Positions 32,884 through 41,291 of a stretch of DNA of 64,000 nt are shown here, in pieces. The stretch is from an uncultured Bacteroidales bacterium (GTDB lineage: Bacteria; Bacteroidota; Bacteroidia; Bacteroidales; ML635J-15). The position numbers were made by a program, and so were the translations under genes. The notes beneath the pieces were generated by a model that was not told the origin of the DNA, made no database searches, and was given only the letters and a program-made list of their open reading frames with translations. The stretch spans positions 122,786 to 186,785 of the forward strand of contig CAJOIT010000005.1 of the NCBI GenBank assembly GCA_905234755.1. Reading direction: 5' to 3'. The stretch's first letter is position 1. Each line of letters opens with the position of its first letter.

Positions 32884-34573
32884 TGTGAACAATCTTTCCT
32901 ATTCTGCTCCAACGTATTCCACCATATTCCTTGTCCATCGACAACCAGATGAGCCATGCCTTGCCAACTATGTGGTCTTCGGGAACAAACCCCCAGTAGC
33001 GCGAATCGGCAGAATTGTGGCGGTTATCACCCATCATCCAGTAGTAGTTCATCTTGAAGGTGTACTCAGTAGCAGGCTGACCATTTATATAAGCCTTGCC
33101 ATCCTTTACCTCAAGCGTATTACCTTCATAATAGCCGATTACGCGACCATAAAGGATAAGGTTTTCCTCGGTAAGCTGAATCTTGTCGCCAGCCTTAGGA
33201 ATATACAGCGGACCAAACCAGTCAACATTCCACGGGAAATTCTCGTTGTGAGGGAAAATACGGAAGCTGTCATCACCAGTAAATCCCTTTGCAACAGTAT
33301 TCTTCTCTATCGACTCAACAAACGACATTGTTTTGAACTTCTCGTAGTTTTCGGCAGTAAGCGGAACAATCTTGTAAGTTACGCTGTCGGTATGCAAATC
33401 GTAAATGTCGGAACCATTAATTTCGTTTTTGCGCAACACCTTTTCGGGAATGTTGGCGGTATTTATTGCAATACGATAGTTGAACTGCTTGGATGGGATT
33501 TCCTTCTGCGGTTTGCCGTTCACAAAAACTTCTCCATCACGCACTTCTAGAGTATCACCTGCAATGGCAACACAACGCTTAATGTAGTTTTCGCGCTTGT
33601 CTACAGGACGAACAGTCAAATCGTACATGTCGCGAACAATCTGGCGAGCAAGACGATAGTATTTTTCGTCATCCGAAATTGCAGGGTTCTCCTTTGCCAA
33701 ATTGGTCTCGTTTTCACGAAGTTTGGCAGATGCCTCGTTGACAAATGAATTGGTATGTGCTGGATTTACTGCCGGATTGAAAAGAGAATATGCAAGATTC
33801 ATGTAATAGTCGTTTGTTTTCTGAGAAACATTGCCTACCAAAATCTTCTTGTTCATCATGGTCGAGTACTGTCGGTCGAAATCAGCCATGCGGAACTGGG
33901 TAATTCTAATAATGTCGTAGTAGTCCTGTGCTGGAATCTGCAAAACCACTGTATCGCCAGTCGGATAGTTGAAAACCACCATGTCGTCACGCTTGATGTC
34001 GCCCCAGCCAGTCATACGGCGGTACTCGTTCTGTATCCATGTCACATAAGACGGTGTGCTTTCGGTAAGCGGCAATGTGTGATGCACAAACGGAAACGAA
34101 ATCGGCGTCATCGGCACACGCGGTCCGTATGCTGTCTTGCTAACGAAAAGATAGTCTCCCACGCGCAAAGTCTTTTCCATTGACGATGTTGGAATTGTAA
34201 ATGCCTCGAAGAAGAAAATCCTAATGAACGATGCCGCAATGACAGCAAATATCAATGCATCAACCCATTCGAGGGTTTTGCGTTTCGCCTTCGAGCAGTT
34301 TTCGGGATTTTTCGGTTTCCAGAACGCCCAGCGGACAAACTTTGTAATGTAAATGTCGACTATCAGCAGTTCACCGAACAAAAACCAATAGTTTCCGAGC
34401 CAAATCACCCAACCAATGTAGAAGATAGTCCAACATGCGAACCATATCCAGTTGCGACGAGATGGCATTTCTATAAACTTCTCGCATTTCCCGATTTTAA
34501 GGGTACAACCCTTTTTCGGTTCGTTTGGCTTATTGACAGCCGTATTTTCAGTATTTTTTTTCTTTCCGAACAT
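32873..34573 (-). CDS. lepB: Signal peptidase I
   Basis: A 566-aa enlarged signal peptidase that removes Sec signal peptides at the periplasmic face. After a cytosolic N-tail ([14 protein letters not shown]) and hydrophobic segments comes box [18 protein letters not shown] with the catalytic Ser. Box C is [10 protein letters not shown], box D is [13 protein letters not shown] with the catalytic Lys, and box E is [15 protein letters not shown]. Long insertions between boxes C and D, and before E, explain the size and are usual in Bacteroidota. ATG 34573 is 5 nt after the dapB stop. The upstream frame is an extension into dapB. Confidence 0.96.
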   Translation of the reverse strand: MFGKKKNTENTAVNKPNEPKKGCTLKIGKCEKFIEMPSRRNWIWFACWTIFYIGWVIWLGNYWFLFGELLIVDIYITKFVRWAFWKPKNPENCSKAKRKTLEWVDALIFAVIAASFIRIFFFEAFTIPTSSMEKTLRVGDYLFVSKTAYGPRVPMTPISFPFVHHTLPLTESTPSYVTWIQNEYRRMTGWGDIKRDDMVVFNYPTGDTVVLQIPAQDYYDIIRITQFRMADFDRQYSTMMNKKILVGNVSQKTNDYYMNLAYSLFNPAVNPAHTNSFVNEASAKLRENETNLAKENPAISDDEKYYRLARQIVRDMYDLTVRPVDKRENYIKRCVAIAGDTLEVRDGEVFVNGKPQKEIPSKQFNYRIAINTANIPEKVLRKNEINGSDIYDLHTDSVTYKIVPLTAENYEKFKTMSFVESIEKNTVAKGFTGDDSFRIFPHNENFPWNVDWFGPLYIPKAGDKIQLTEENLILYGRVIGYYEGNTLEVKDGKAYINGQPATEYTFKMNYYWMMGDNRHNSADSRYWGFVPEDHIVGKAWLIWLSMDKEYGGIRWSRIGKIVHNED

Positions 34574-34578
34574 ATTTC

Positions 34579-35292
34579 CTATAATCCAAGTAAATCTTTC
34601 ATTGTAAACATACCACATTTTCCTGCAAGGAATTCGGCTGCCAGCACCGCACCGTTTGCCAATCCGCGACGACTCTTAGCAGAATGCGAAATTGTAATGT
34701 CGTCGTACTCGCTCGACCACAGCACACTATGGTCACCGAAAACCTCTCCTTCTCTAAACGAATCTATTTCAAGAATATTGTCTGACCCTTCATCAAGTTT
34801 CCAATCCGAATAACGCGGATTATTTTCGATAATACCCTTTGCAAGCGTTATGGCCGTCCCGCTCGGCTTGTCGAGTTTGTGGATGTGGTGGGTTTCCTCG
34901 ATGTGAGCCGAATATTGCGGATAAGCCGCCAATTTCCGCGCCAGCATACGATTTACTGCCATGAAAATGTTCATGCCAATGCTGTAGTTTGATGAATAAA
35001 AGAATGCTGAAGAATTATCACGGCACAACTTTTCCATTTTGGAAGCATCGAAAGTCCAGCCGGTAGTGCCAGACACCACGCGCAGTCCGCCTTTCACACA
35101 AGCCATCACATTCTGCTCTGCCGTCTTGGGAGTAGAAAACTCGATAGCAACATCGCCAAGTGATGCAATATTTCCGCAGGAGCATATATCGCGGTCAATA
35201 TCAAAGATTTCGGAGATTCGGTGGCCATGTTCAACTGCCACGCGCTCAATCTCCTTGCCCATCTTTCCGTATCCAATAAGAACAATATCCAT
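34579..35292 (-). CDS. dapB: 4-hydroxy-tetrahydrodipicolinate reductase DapB
   Basis: A 237-aa enzyme of the lysine/diaminopimelate pathway that reduces the DapA product with NAD(P)H. The Rossmann start [15 protein letters not shown] is at residues 1-15, VVSGTTGW is in the middle, and the active-site segment [18 protein letters not shown] contains the catalytic His and Lys. I chose ATG 35292. The frame extends to 35361 only through non-conserved sequence that overlaps the promoter. First gene of the operon dapB-lepB-lepB paralogue-wbqC-lgt-patB. Confidence 0.96.
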   Translation of the reverse strand: MDIVLIGYGKMGKEIERVAVEHGHRISEIFDIDRDICSCGNIASLGDVAIEFSTPKTAEQNVMACVKGGLRVVSGTTGWTFDASKMEKLCRDNSSAFFYSSNYSIGMNIFMAVNRMLARKLAAYPQYSAHIEETHHIHKLDKPSGTAITLAKGIIENNPRYSDWKLDEGSDNILEIDSFREGEVFGDHSVLWSSEYDDITISHSAKSRRGLANGAVLAAEFLAGKCGMFTMKDLLGL

Positions 35293-35331
35293 TTTTTCGT
35301 TTATTACAAAATAGTATGCGATAAAAAGTTG

Positions 35332-35362
35332 CAAAGTTAGCAAAATCCCGAACAAAAACAAA
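35332..35362 (-). promoter_or_regulatory. Promoter of the dapB-lepB-lgt operon
   Basis: -7 box TAACTTTG (35339-35332), a 19-nt spacer, and TTTG (35362-35359). Full consensus, 39 nt before the ATG. Confidence 0.7.
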
Positions 35363-35398
35363 ATTGCATTTTCTTGCGCAAAAACAAAAAATATACAC

Positions 35399-35406
35399 TA
35401 CTTTTG
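35399..35406 (+). promoter_or_regulatory. -7 box of the riboswitch-controlled operon
   Basis: TACTTTTG, immediately upstream of the riboswitch. A TTG lies 22 nt further upstream (35374-35376). Confidence 0.55.
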
Positions 35407-35603
35407 CGTCCGGATTCAGGTTTCCGAGGAATTAATAGGGAATCTTGTGAAAATCAAGAGCTATACCCGTAGCTGTAAGTTCAGGAAACGGCTTTTCGCA
35501 CCAAGTCACTGGCAATGTCCGGGAAGACGCGGAAAGTTTGAACGAGCCAGAAGACCTGCCTGTTTTCCATAATCGCAGCCTTCGGGATTAAGGGCGTGGT
35601 GAT
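35407..35603 (+). ncRNA. Cobalamin riboswitch
   Basis: The leader shows the cobalamin-riboswitch core in order: AGGGAATC..GTGAAAATC (35437-35462), ACCCGTAGCTGTAA (35465-35480), CACTGGC (35508-35514), CGGGAAGACG (35520-35529) and the B12-box-like GAGCCAGAAGACCTGCCT (35544-35561). It lies directly downstream of a -7 box and upstream of the CoA-transferase gene at 35677. In bacteria this element binds adenosylcobalamin or related corrinoids and represses the downstream genes. A GC-rich segment after it (CAGCCTTCGGGATTAAGGGC) may belong to the expression platform. The exact 3' boundary is estimated. Confidence 0.88.
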
Positions 35604-35676
35604 AAAAATATAGAAACCATAAATGTGCTGTATTCCGGCCGCTGCAAAATATATGTATGATTAAAATTATGTTCTA

Positions 35677-36999
35677 ATGAGGAAGAAAAGTTATAATGCA
35701 GTGACAGCGGAAGAAGCCGTAAAGGTGATAAAATCGGGTGACCACATCCATATTAGTTCAGTGTCGAATGTTCCGCAGTGCCTGATAAAGGCAATGTGCG
35801 ACAGAGGACGCAACGGGGAACTGAAAAATGTTTATATCCACCATCTTCACACCGAAGGTGCCGCCCCGTATGTCAATCCGGAATTTGAAGGCATTTTCCA
35901 GCACAATGCTTTTTTTGTCGGAGCGAACGTCAGGGAAAGCGTACAAAAGGGACTTGCCGACTATATCCCAGTCTTTCTTGGCGAAACATCGAAACTTTAC
36001 CGCGAAAAATACATCAAGTGCAATGTCGCTATGATTCAGGTTTGTCCGCCCGACAAGTTTGGATATGTTTCGCTCGGCACATCGGTAGATGCAACTCTTG
36101 CCGCTATCGAAACCGCAGAGTTTACCATCGCGGTAGTAAACAAAAATGTGCCACGCTCGCTTGGCGATTCGCAGATACACATAAGCAACATCGACTATTT
36201 TGTGGAAGACGATAGTCCTCTAATCACAGTCGAATTCGCAAAGCCAACCGAAATAGAACGCACAATTGGTCGCTACTGTGCCGAACTGATTGAAGACGGA
36301 GCATGCCTGCAAATGGGCATCGGCTCCATACCGAACGCAATACTTTCGTGTCTCGGCAACCACAAAGACATTGGCATTCACACCGAAATGTTCTCCGATG
36401 GAATTCTGCCACTGATAAAGAAAGGCATAATCACAGGTGCAAAAAAGCGACTCGACAAAGGCAAGATTGTTTCGACATTCGTAATGGGTTCGCAAAAGAT
36501 ATACAATTTCATCGACAGCAATCCGCAGGTGCTGATGAAAGATGTTGAGTACACCAACGACCCGTTTATCATTGCACAGCAACCGAAAATGACCTCAATA
36601 AATTCGGCCATTCAGGTTGACTTGTCGGGACAGGTCTGCGCCGATTCGCTTGGCGACAAGATTTATTCGGGTGTAGGCGGACAAATTGACTTTGTTTACG
36701 GTTCTACCCGTGCAAAAGGAGGAAAAGCAATCATTGCAATGCCAACAACCACTCGCAAGGGAATAAGCAAGATTGTCCCTGCCCTCGACCTCGGCTCGGG
36801 CGCTGTTACAACACGCAACCATATACACTGGTTCATAACCGAATACGGAGCAGTAAACCTATACGGACGCTCGCTTCAGGAAAGAGCGAAACTTATAATT
36901 TCAATCGCCAATCCAAAGTTTCAGGAGGAACTCGAAGAAGCCGCCTTCAAGCGTTTCGGTCCGCATTATCATTATATTTGTAAAAACAATGTTATTTAA
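35677..36999 (+). CDS. Acetyl-CoA hydrolase/transferase family acyl-CoA:carboxylate CoA-transferase
   Basis: A 440-aa class I-type CoA-transferase of the AcH/4-hydroxybutyrate CoA-transferase family. Visible landmarks are MGIGSIPNAI (about 213-222), the catalytic glutamate in IHTEMFSDG (Glu237), and the glycine loop YSGVGGQIDFVYGST. Members move CoA between acetate, butyrate, propionate, succinate or 4-hydroxybutyrate. The cobalamin riboswitch upstream suggests coupling to a B12-dependent pathway, for example the methylmalonyl-CoA route to propionate. The substrate cannot be read from the sequence. It is followed after 21 nt by a small membrane protein gene and by marC. Confidence 0.9.
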   Translation: MRKKSYNAVTAEEAVKVIKSGDHIHISSVSNVPQCLIKAMCDRGRNGELKNVYIHHLHTEGAAPYVNPEFEGIFQHNAFFVGANVRESVQKGLADYIPVFLGETSKLYREKYIKCNVAMIQVCPPDKFGYVSLGTSVDATLAAIETAEFTIAVVNKNVPRSLGDSQIHISNIDYFVEDDSPLITVEFAKPTEIERTIGRYCAELIEDGACLQMGIGSIPNAILSCLGNHKDIGIHTEMFSDGILPLIKKGIITGAKKRLDKGKIVSTFVMGSQKIYNFIDSNPQVLMKDVEYTNDPFIIAQQPKMTSINSAIQVDLSGQVCADSLGDKIYSGVGGQIDFVYGSTRAKGGKAIIAMPTTTRKGISKIVPALDLGSGAVTTRNHIHWFITEYGAVNLYGRSLQERAKLIISIANPKFQEELEEAAFKRFGPHYHYICKNNVI

Positions 37000-37020
37000 A
37001 GAATAAAAAAAAATAAAACT

Positions 37021-37302
37021 ATGGCAAATTTCAGCATTTGGGAAGTTCTTTTTCTGCTATGTTTTGCAGTAAGCTGGCCAGTTTCAATCGCAAAATCGTT
37101 GCGCACCAAAGTGGTAATCGGCAAAAGTCCACTATTTATGTCACTGATAATATTAGGATACATTTTTGGCATTATTCATAAGTCACTGTACAGCAACGAC
37201 ATAGTAATATGGCTTTATGTCTTCAATGCGGTTCTGGTTTCTTTCGACCTAGTATTGTACTTTATGTATATTGGCAAGAATCGCCGCGAGTTGAAACGAT
37301 AA
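37021..37302 (+). CDS. Small three-helix membrane protein, PQ-loop/SemiSWEET-like size
   Basis: A 93-aa protein with three hydrophobic segments (EVLFLLCFAVSWPVSIAKSL; LFMSLIILGYIFGIIHKSLY; DIVIWLYVFNAVLVSFDLVLYFMYI). The SWP motif in helix 1 and 'GYIFGIIHK' in helix 2 are shared by a family of small prokaryotic membrane proteins resembling half-SWEET/PQ-loop transporters. The function is uncertain. It lies 21 nt after the CoA-transferase gene and 12 nt before marC. If cotranscribed, it is also under the cobalamin riboswitch. Confidence 0.8.
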   Translation: MANFSIWEVLFLLCFAVSWPVSIAKSLRTKVVIGKSPLFMSLIILGYIFGIIHKSLYSNDIVIWLYVFNAVLVSFDLVLYFMYIGKNRRELKR

Positions 37303-37314
37303 TATTAAAGGGCA

Positions 37315-37929
37315 ATGGAATTTATCGGACAGTTTTTCGGACAATTTGACTTCATAGAGGTATTCAGTTCCTTTATTGTAATGTTTGCAATCATCGACAT
37401 TCTAGGCTCGATACCTATATTTTTGAGTCTAAAGGAACAAGGGAAACCAATAAAAGGCTTGCAAGCATGTCTTACTGCACTCGGACTGTTTCTGTTGTTC
37501 TTCTTCGCAGGAGACGCATTGCTGAAACTTTTTGGCATTGACACGGCATCCTTTGCAGTAGCGGGAGCATTCGTACTGTTCGTTCTGGCGGTAGAAATGA
37601 TACTAGGTCGCGAAATAATCAAGAACGAAAACATTGGAAGCGGTGCAAGCATTGTACCCGTTGCGTTTCCGTTGATTGCTGGTCCTGGCGCTCTGACAGC
37701 ACTGCTTTCGCTTCGTGCCGAATACGCCGTTGTGAACATCCTCATAGGTCTGCTACTGAACATTATACTCGACTACTTTGTAATCCGTCTACTCGACAAG
37801 GTAAAAAACTTGCTCGGCGCAAACCTTATTTTCATCATCCGCAAATTTTTCGGAGTGATATTGCTCGCAATCGCAGTAAATATGTTTGTAAACAACATTT
37901 ATGTGATTATTGCAAATGTTCCAAGATAA
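37315..37929 (+). CDS. marC: MarC-family integral membrane protein
   Basis: A 204-aa protein with six TM segments of the MarC/UPF0056 type. Markers are VMFAIIDILGSIPIFLSL at the start, GDALLKLFGIDTASFAVAGAFVLFVLAVEMILG, and VPVAFPLIAGPGALTALL in the middle. The molecular function of MarC proteins is still unsettled; older links to multiple antibiotic resistance did not hold up. It is the third and last gene of the riboswitch-led cluster. Confidence 0.93.
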   Translation: MEFIGQFFGQFDFIEVFSSFIVMFAIIDILGSIPIFLSLKEQGKPIKGLQACLTALGLFLLFFFAGDALLKLFGIDTASFAVAGAFVLFVLAVEMILGREIIKNENIGSGASIVPVAFPLIAGPGALTALLSLRAEYAVVNILIGLLLNIILDYFVIRLLDKVKNLLGANLIFIIRKFFGVILLAIAVNMFVNNIYVIIANVPR

Positions 37930-37932
37930 AGG

Positions 37933-37990
37933 GATTTACGACTTACGATTGACGATTTACGATTTTTGGATTTGACGATTGTCATTGTCA
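37933..37990. repeat. ACGATTGACGATT-family repeat
   Basis: Contains TTACGATTGACGATTTACGA and its continuation, nearly identical to 12934-12960, followed by GATTGTCATTGTCAATTTTA. It lies between the convergent marC and flippase genes. Confidence 0.65.
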
Positions 37991-38018
37991 ATTTTAACTT
38001 CGTAGAGGGCTTTGCCTT

Positions 38019-39224
38019 TCAATTTTCAACTTTTTTTGCCTTCGCAAAAAATCCGACCAGAACCAAAGTCGAAACTAGATATGAACATGAATTCACGATA
38101 CATGCTCCATCAATATCCATTGTAGGAATAAGCCAAAATGCAAGCGCCAAAGTAACAACAAGTCCTGATGCAGACCTAAGCAACAATATCTTCAGTCGAC
38201 CAAGTGCAGAAAAGTAATTGAACAACACTAATGCCGCAGAATTTGCCACAATACCGACAGCAAGCATCAAAATCACAAGTTTTGATTGTCCAAAGCCATC
38301 TCCGAAGACATATTCAAAAATAAACATTGGCACGCAAGCGGTCACAGCGATACAAATAACTGTAATTGCAAGACTTACTAATGCAACTTTGCGAGTTTCT
38401 AGCCAAGCCTCCGAAGTATCGCCCAACTTCAACACCTTGGAATACTGCACAAGTGCCATGCTACGACTGAACACCCAAATTGCCTCTGATATTGTAACCC
38501 CGACAGAAAAAATTCCAACAGCGGACATGTCAGCATAAATACCTATCAAATAGAAACATAACCTTGCGTTAAGGAACTGCATGAATGCACTCAACTCCTC
38601 TTGCCAGCCAAAATTGAAGGCCTTGCGGAAAGTGTCGAAACTAAACGAAAAATGTATCCTGCCAAATATTTTGTGAGTAAAAATATGGCACAACAAAAGC
38701 ACAAGTCCGTACGACAAAATTTGAGCATAGAAATATGCGTGATAACCAGTTTCGGGAAACAACCAATGAAGCAACAGCATGAAAACCAGTAGCAAAGCCG
38801 ACATCAGCAATGAAGCAAGGTTGTACTGGAAAATTTTCTGCACACCGAGGAAAAGTGACGAATGAAATGTTATGCATCCTGAAAATACCGCTACTACGAA
38901 AAACGGCAATACTGGCACCGACACATCAACAAACGACACAATAACGGTCGCTATCGACGACACTATGAACACCCACAAGAATGCAAGCGTTGCCAACGGC
39001 GAATGTCCTATCTTCTTTAGGAAAAACGATACACTACTATTAGTCAGAATGTTTGTAAAAGTAGCGACCAGACTTATATCGGCGGCAAATATGGCTATGA
39101 AGCCCTTGCCTTCGCTTCCCCACAATTGCGTAGTGAGTATCACCGCAGCAAAATTGAGCAGCAATATCAGCACTTTGGCAAGTGCCGTCTGGATAAAGTC
39201 CTTGTCGAAATTAAACGCTTTCAT
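38019..39224 (-). CDS. Polysaccharide flippase-like (MATE/MOP superfamily) protein
   Basis: A 401-aa polytopic membrane protein with about 12 TM segments. It opens FIQTALAKVLILLLNFAAVILTTQLWGSEGKGFIAIFAAD, typical of Wzx/oligosaccharide flippases and teichoic-acid-type exporters. Wzx proteins move undecaprenyl-linked repeat units across the inner membrane. It lies 1.3 kb from the exopolysaccharide operon but on the opposite strand. A frame extending to 39245 uses TTG inside the -7 box TATTTTTG (39242-39235), so ATG 39224 is chosen. Substrate unknown. Confidence 0.87.
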   Translation of the reverse strand: MKAFNFDKDFIQTALAKVLILLLNFAAVILTTQLWGSEGKGFIAIFAADISLVATFTNILTNSSVSFFLKKIGHSPLATLAFLWVFIVSSIATVIVSFVDVSVPVLPFFVVAVFSGCITFHSSLFLGVQKIFQYNLASLLMSALLLVFMLLLHWLFPETGYHAYFYAQILSYGLVLLLCHIFTHKIFGRIHFSFSFDTFRKAFNFGWQEELSAFMQFLNARLCFYLIGIYADMSAVGIFSVGVTISEAIWVFSRSMALVQYSKVLKLGDTSEAWLETRKVALVSLAITVICIAVTACVPMFIFEYVFGDGFGQSKLVILMLAVGIVANSAALVLFNYFSALGRLKILLLRSASGLVVTLALAFWLIPTMDIDGACIVNSCSYLVSTLVLVGFFAKAKKVEN

Positions 39225-39285
39225 GTTTGAAGCGCAAAAATACAAAATTGAAGCAAATAAAAGTTAACTACCCAATAAATATGCT

Positions 39286-39293
39286 TATCTTTG
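39286..39293 (+). promoter_or_regulatory. -7 box of the antiporter gene
   Basis: TATCTTTG, 10 nt before the ATG at 39304, so the leader must be very short. Confidence 0.45.
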
Positions 39294-39303
39294 CGAAAAT
39301 TTT

Positions 39304-40308
39304 ATGGACACAATAATTGGCATATTATCATCCGAGCCATTCTTTTATGTAGCGCTTGTGGCTGGCATTGCACTGCTGGTATATGCTGGCGACTGGGTTG
39401 TGGAAAGTAGCACTCGTGTTGCTGAATATTTCAATGTTTCCAAACTCATTATAGGCGTAACAATAGTGTCTATGGGCACATCGTTACCCGAACTATGCGT
39501 AAGCCTCAGCGCAGCATTGGACGGATCAGCCAACATATCAATAGGAAATGTTGTGGGAAGCAACATCGCCAATGTCTGTCTGATTCTCGGAATCACTGCC
39601 ATTATCATCACATTGCCAATTTCACGATCAGTCATACGGCGCGACTTAATGATACTTCTGGCTGCCACTCTGCTTTTCGCGTTTGCCCTCATAGACAGTG
39701 AAATAAACTTGCTTGAAGGCATCTTCCTGTTACTCCTTATGGTACTCTATATGTACCTAACCTTCAAGTCGGCAAAAAAAGATGCGCAACAATCAGAGCC
39801 AGAAGAAGATGATGCGCCAAAGAAAAAGCACAATATATGGATTTCCCTGCTCTTGGTAATTATAAGCTGCGCAGGACTTATAGCAGGTTCGGAGCTTTTG
39901 GTATATGGAGCCGAAAATATTGCCAGATCGCTGGGTGTAAGCGACAGAGTTATCGCAGTTACGGTTGTCGCAATCGGAACAAGTCTACCAGAATTGACAA
40001 CCTCAATTGTGGCTGCCATCAAGAAAGAACTTGACATATCCGTTGGCAACATAATTGGATCCAACATTTTCAACATCTGCATGATAATCGGATTGACATC
40101 ATGCGTAACCCCACTCGAAGCCGAAGCCAACATCCTGAGCTTCGATGTATGGTTCCTACTTGCATCACTAGTACTGCTCGGAATCACCATTTTCCCAATT
40201 AAGGGCAGAACTGAAATCGTCCGCATTGAGGGAATACTTTTACTGCTACTATACATAGGATACTATGTGGCAATGGGATTGACCGGACAGTTCTCCGCAC
40301 TTGGATAA
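39304..40308 (+). CDS. Calcium/sodium antiporter, CaCA family (YrbG-like)
   Basis: A 334-aa inner-membrane cation exchanger with ten TM segments in two inverted halves. The two alpha-repeats are plain: SMGTSLPELCVSLSAALDGSANISIGNVVGSNIANVCLILGI and AIGTSLPELTTSIVAAIKKELDISVGNIIGSNIFNICMIIG, each with the GTSLPE ion-binding motif. An acidic and basic loop (QSEPEEDDAPKKKHN) separates the halves. It exports Ca2+ using Na+ or H+ influx. Single-gene unit. Confidence 0.95.
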   Translation: MDTIIGILSSEPFFYVALVAGIALLVYAGDWVVESSTRVAEYFNVSKLIIGVTIVSMGTSLPELCVSLSAALDGSANISIGNVVGSNIANVCLILGITAIIITLPISRSVIRRDLMILLAATLLFAFALIDSEINLLEGIFLLLLMVLYMYLTFKSAKKDAQQSEPEEDDAPKKKHNIWISLLLVIISCAGLIAGSELLVYGAENIARSLGVSDRVIAVTVVAIGTSLPELTTSIVAAIKKELDISVGNIIGSNIFNICMIIGLTSCVTPLEAEANILSFDVWFLLASLVLLGITIFPIKGRTEIVRIEGILLLLLYIGYYVAMGLTGQFSALG

Positions 40309-40460
40309 AACAAAAAGTCGATTTTCTAATTATACGACATAAAAAATTCTTGTCGAGGCGCGAATTTGCATCAACATCAGCGATGTCACAATGCGCCTTT
40401 CCTGACTATTACAAAAAGATTTATCGCAAAAATTTATTATTTTTATAAGTATATATTTTG

Positions 40461-40468
40461 TATCTTTG
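40461..40468 (+). promoter_or_regulatory. -7 box of the exopolysaccharide operon
   Basis: TATCTTTG, 22 nt before the ATG at 40491. No clear TTG at the right spacing. The 150 nt upstream of it hold nothing else recognisable. Confidence 0.5.
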
Positions 40469-40490
40469 CGGTCTTAATTAGGCATCATTG

Positions 40491-41288
40491 ATGAAAAGTA
40501 AATATATCGTATTAGTAATCATAGCAATATGCACAGCAATGTGCTCTTGCAGATCGCTTCGTCCTTACGAAATGCTTCGCAATAGCAAGGACTATGAGAT
40601 TTCCGAACACGAAACATCTGAAATAGAATATAGAATTCAACCCAATGATAAATTGAATATCAGGGTACTTAATAACAACGGACAGGCTTATTTTGGATTC
40701 GGAGGTGGAACAACTGGAGGCTCATCTAACTTCAACACAAACAACAACCAACATAACAATGGTTTCCCTGTAGAATACGATGGCAAAGTAAAACTTCCCG
40801 TACTTGGACGAATTGACATAAGCGGATTAACAATCCGCCAAGCTGAAGATACGCTCGAATCGCTATATTCGGAATATTTCCCAGAACCATTTGTTCTCGT
40901 AACAGTAAACAACCGAAAAGTCACTGTTTTTATGAACGGAGGGTCAAAGGTTCATACAGTAGCAATGAGCAACGACCAGTTTACCCTGATAGATGCAATT
41001 GCCGCATGTGGCGGACTTACAGAAATAAGCCGTGCATACAGGATAAAGCTCATACGCGGAAACCTTACAGACAAGCCAAAAATATATTACTGGAATGTAT
41101 CATCTCTCGAAACCCTCGATGGAACAAATATTCTGCTTGAAGCCAACGACATCGTATATGTAGAAAGCCGTCCGCAATATGTGACAAGGGTACTACGCGA
41201 AATCTCCCCATACCTTACGCTAGTAACCACATTGATGTCTGTATATGGAGTTATTGTTACCGTCAAAGGCTATTTTTCTAAAGAATAA
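40491..41288 (+). CDS. Polysaccharide export lipoprotein (OPX, Wza-like)
   Basis: A 265-aa lipoprotein (signal ends MCSC). Polysaccharide biosynthesis/export domain: IEYRIQPNDKLNIRVLNNNGQAYF, then VEYDGKVKLPVLGRIDISGLTIRQAEDTLESLYSEYF. A SLBB-like part follows (TVFMNGGSKVHTVAMSNDQFTLIDAIAACGGLTEISRAYRIKLIRG), with a C-terminal hydrophobic segment (YLTLVTTLMSVYGVIVTVKGYF). It forms the outer-membrane or periplasmic channel for exported polysaccharide and works with the BY-kinase encoded 3 nt downstream. ATG 40491 is chosen over TTG 40488. Confidence 0.95.
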   Translation: MKSKYIVLVIIAICTAMCSCRSLRPYEMLRNSKDYEISEHETSEIEYRIQPNDKLNIRVLNNNGQAYFGFGGGTTGGSSNFNTNNNQHNNGFPVEYDGKVKLPVLGRIDISGLTIRQAEDTLESLYSEYFPEPFVLVTVNNRKVTVFMNGGSKVHTVAMSNDQFTLIDAIAACGGLTEISRAYRIKLIRGNLTDKPKIYYWNVSSLETLDGTNILLEANDIVYVESRPQYVTRVLREISPYLTLVTTLMSVYGVIVTVKGYFSKE

Positions 41289-41291
41289 ACG

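Noticed and set aside
34574..34618. N-terminal extension of LepB into dapB
   Set aside because: The extra residues are the out-of-frame end of dapB. ATG 34573 directly follows the dapB stop.
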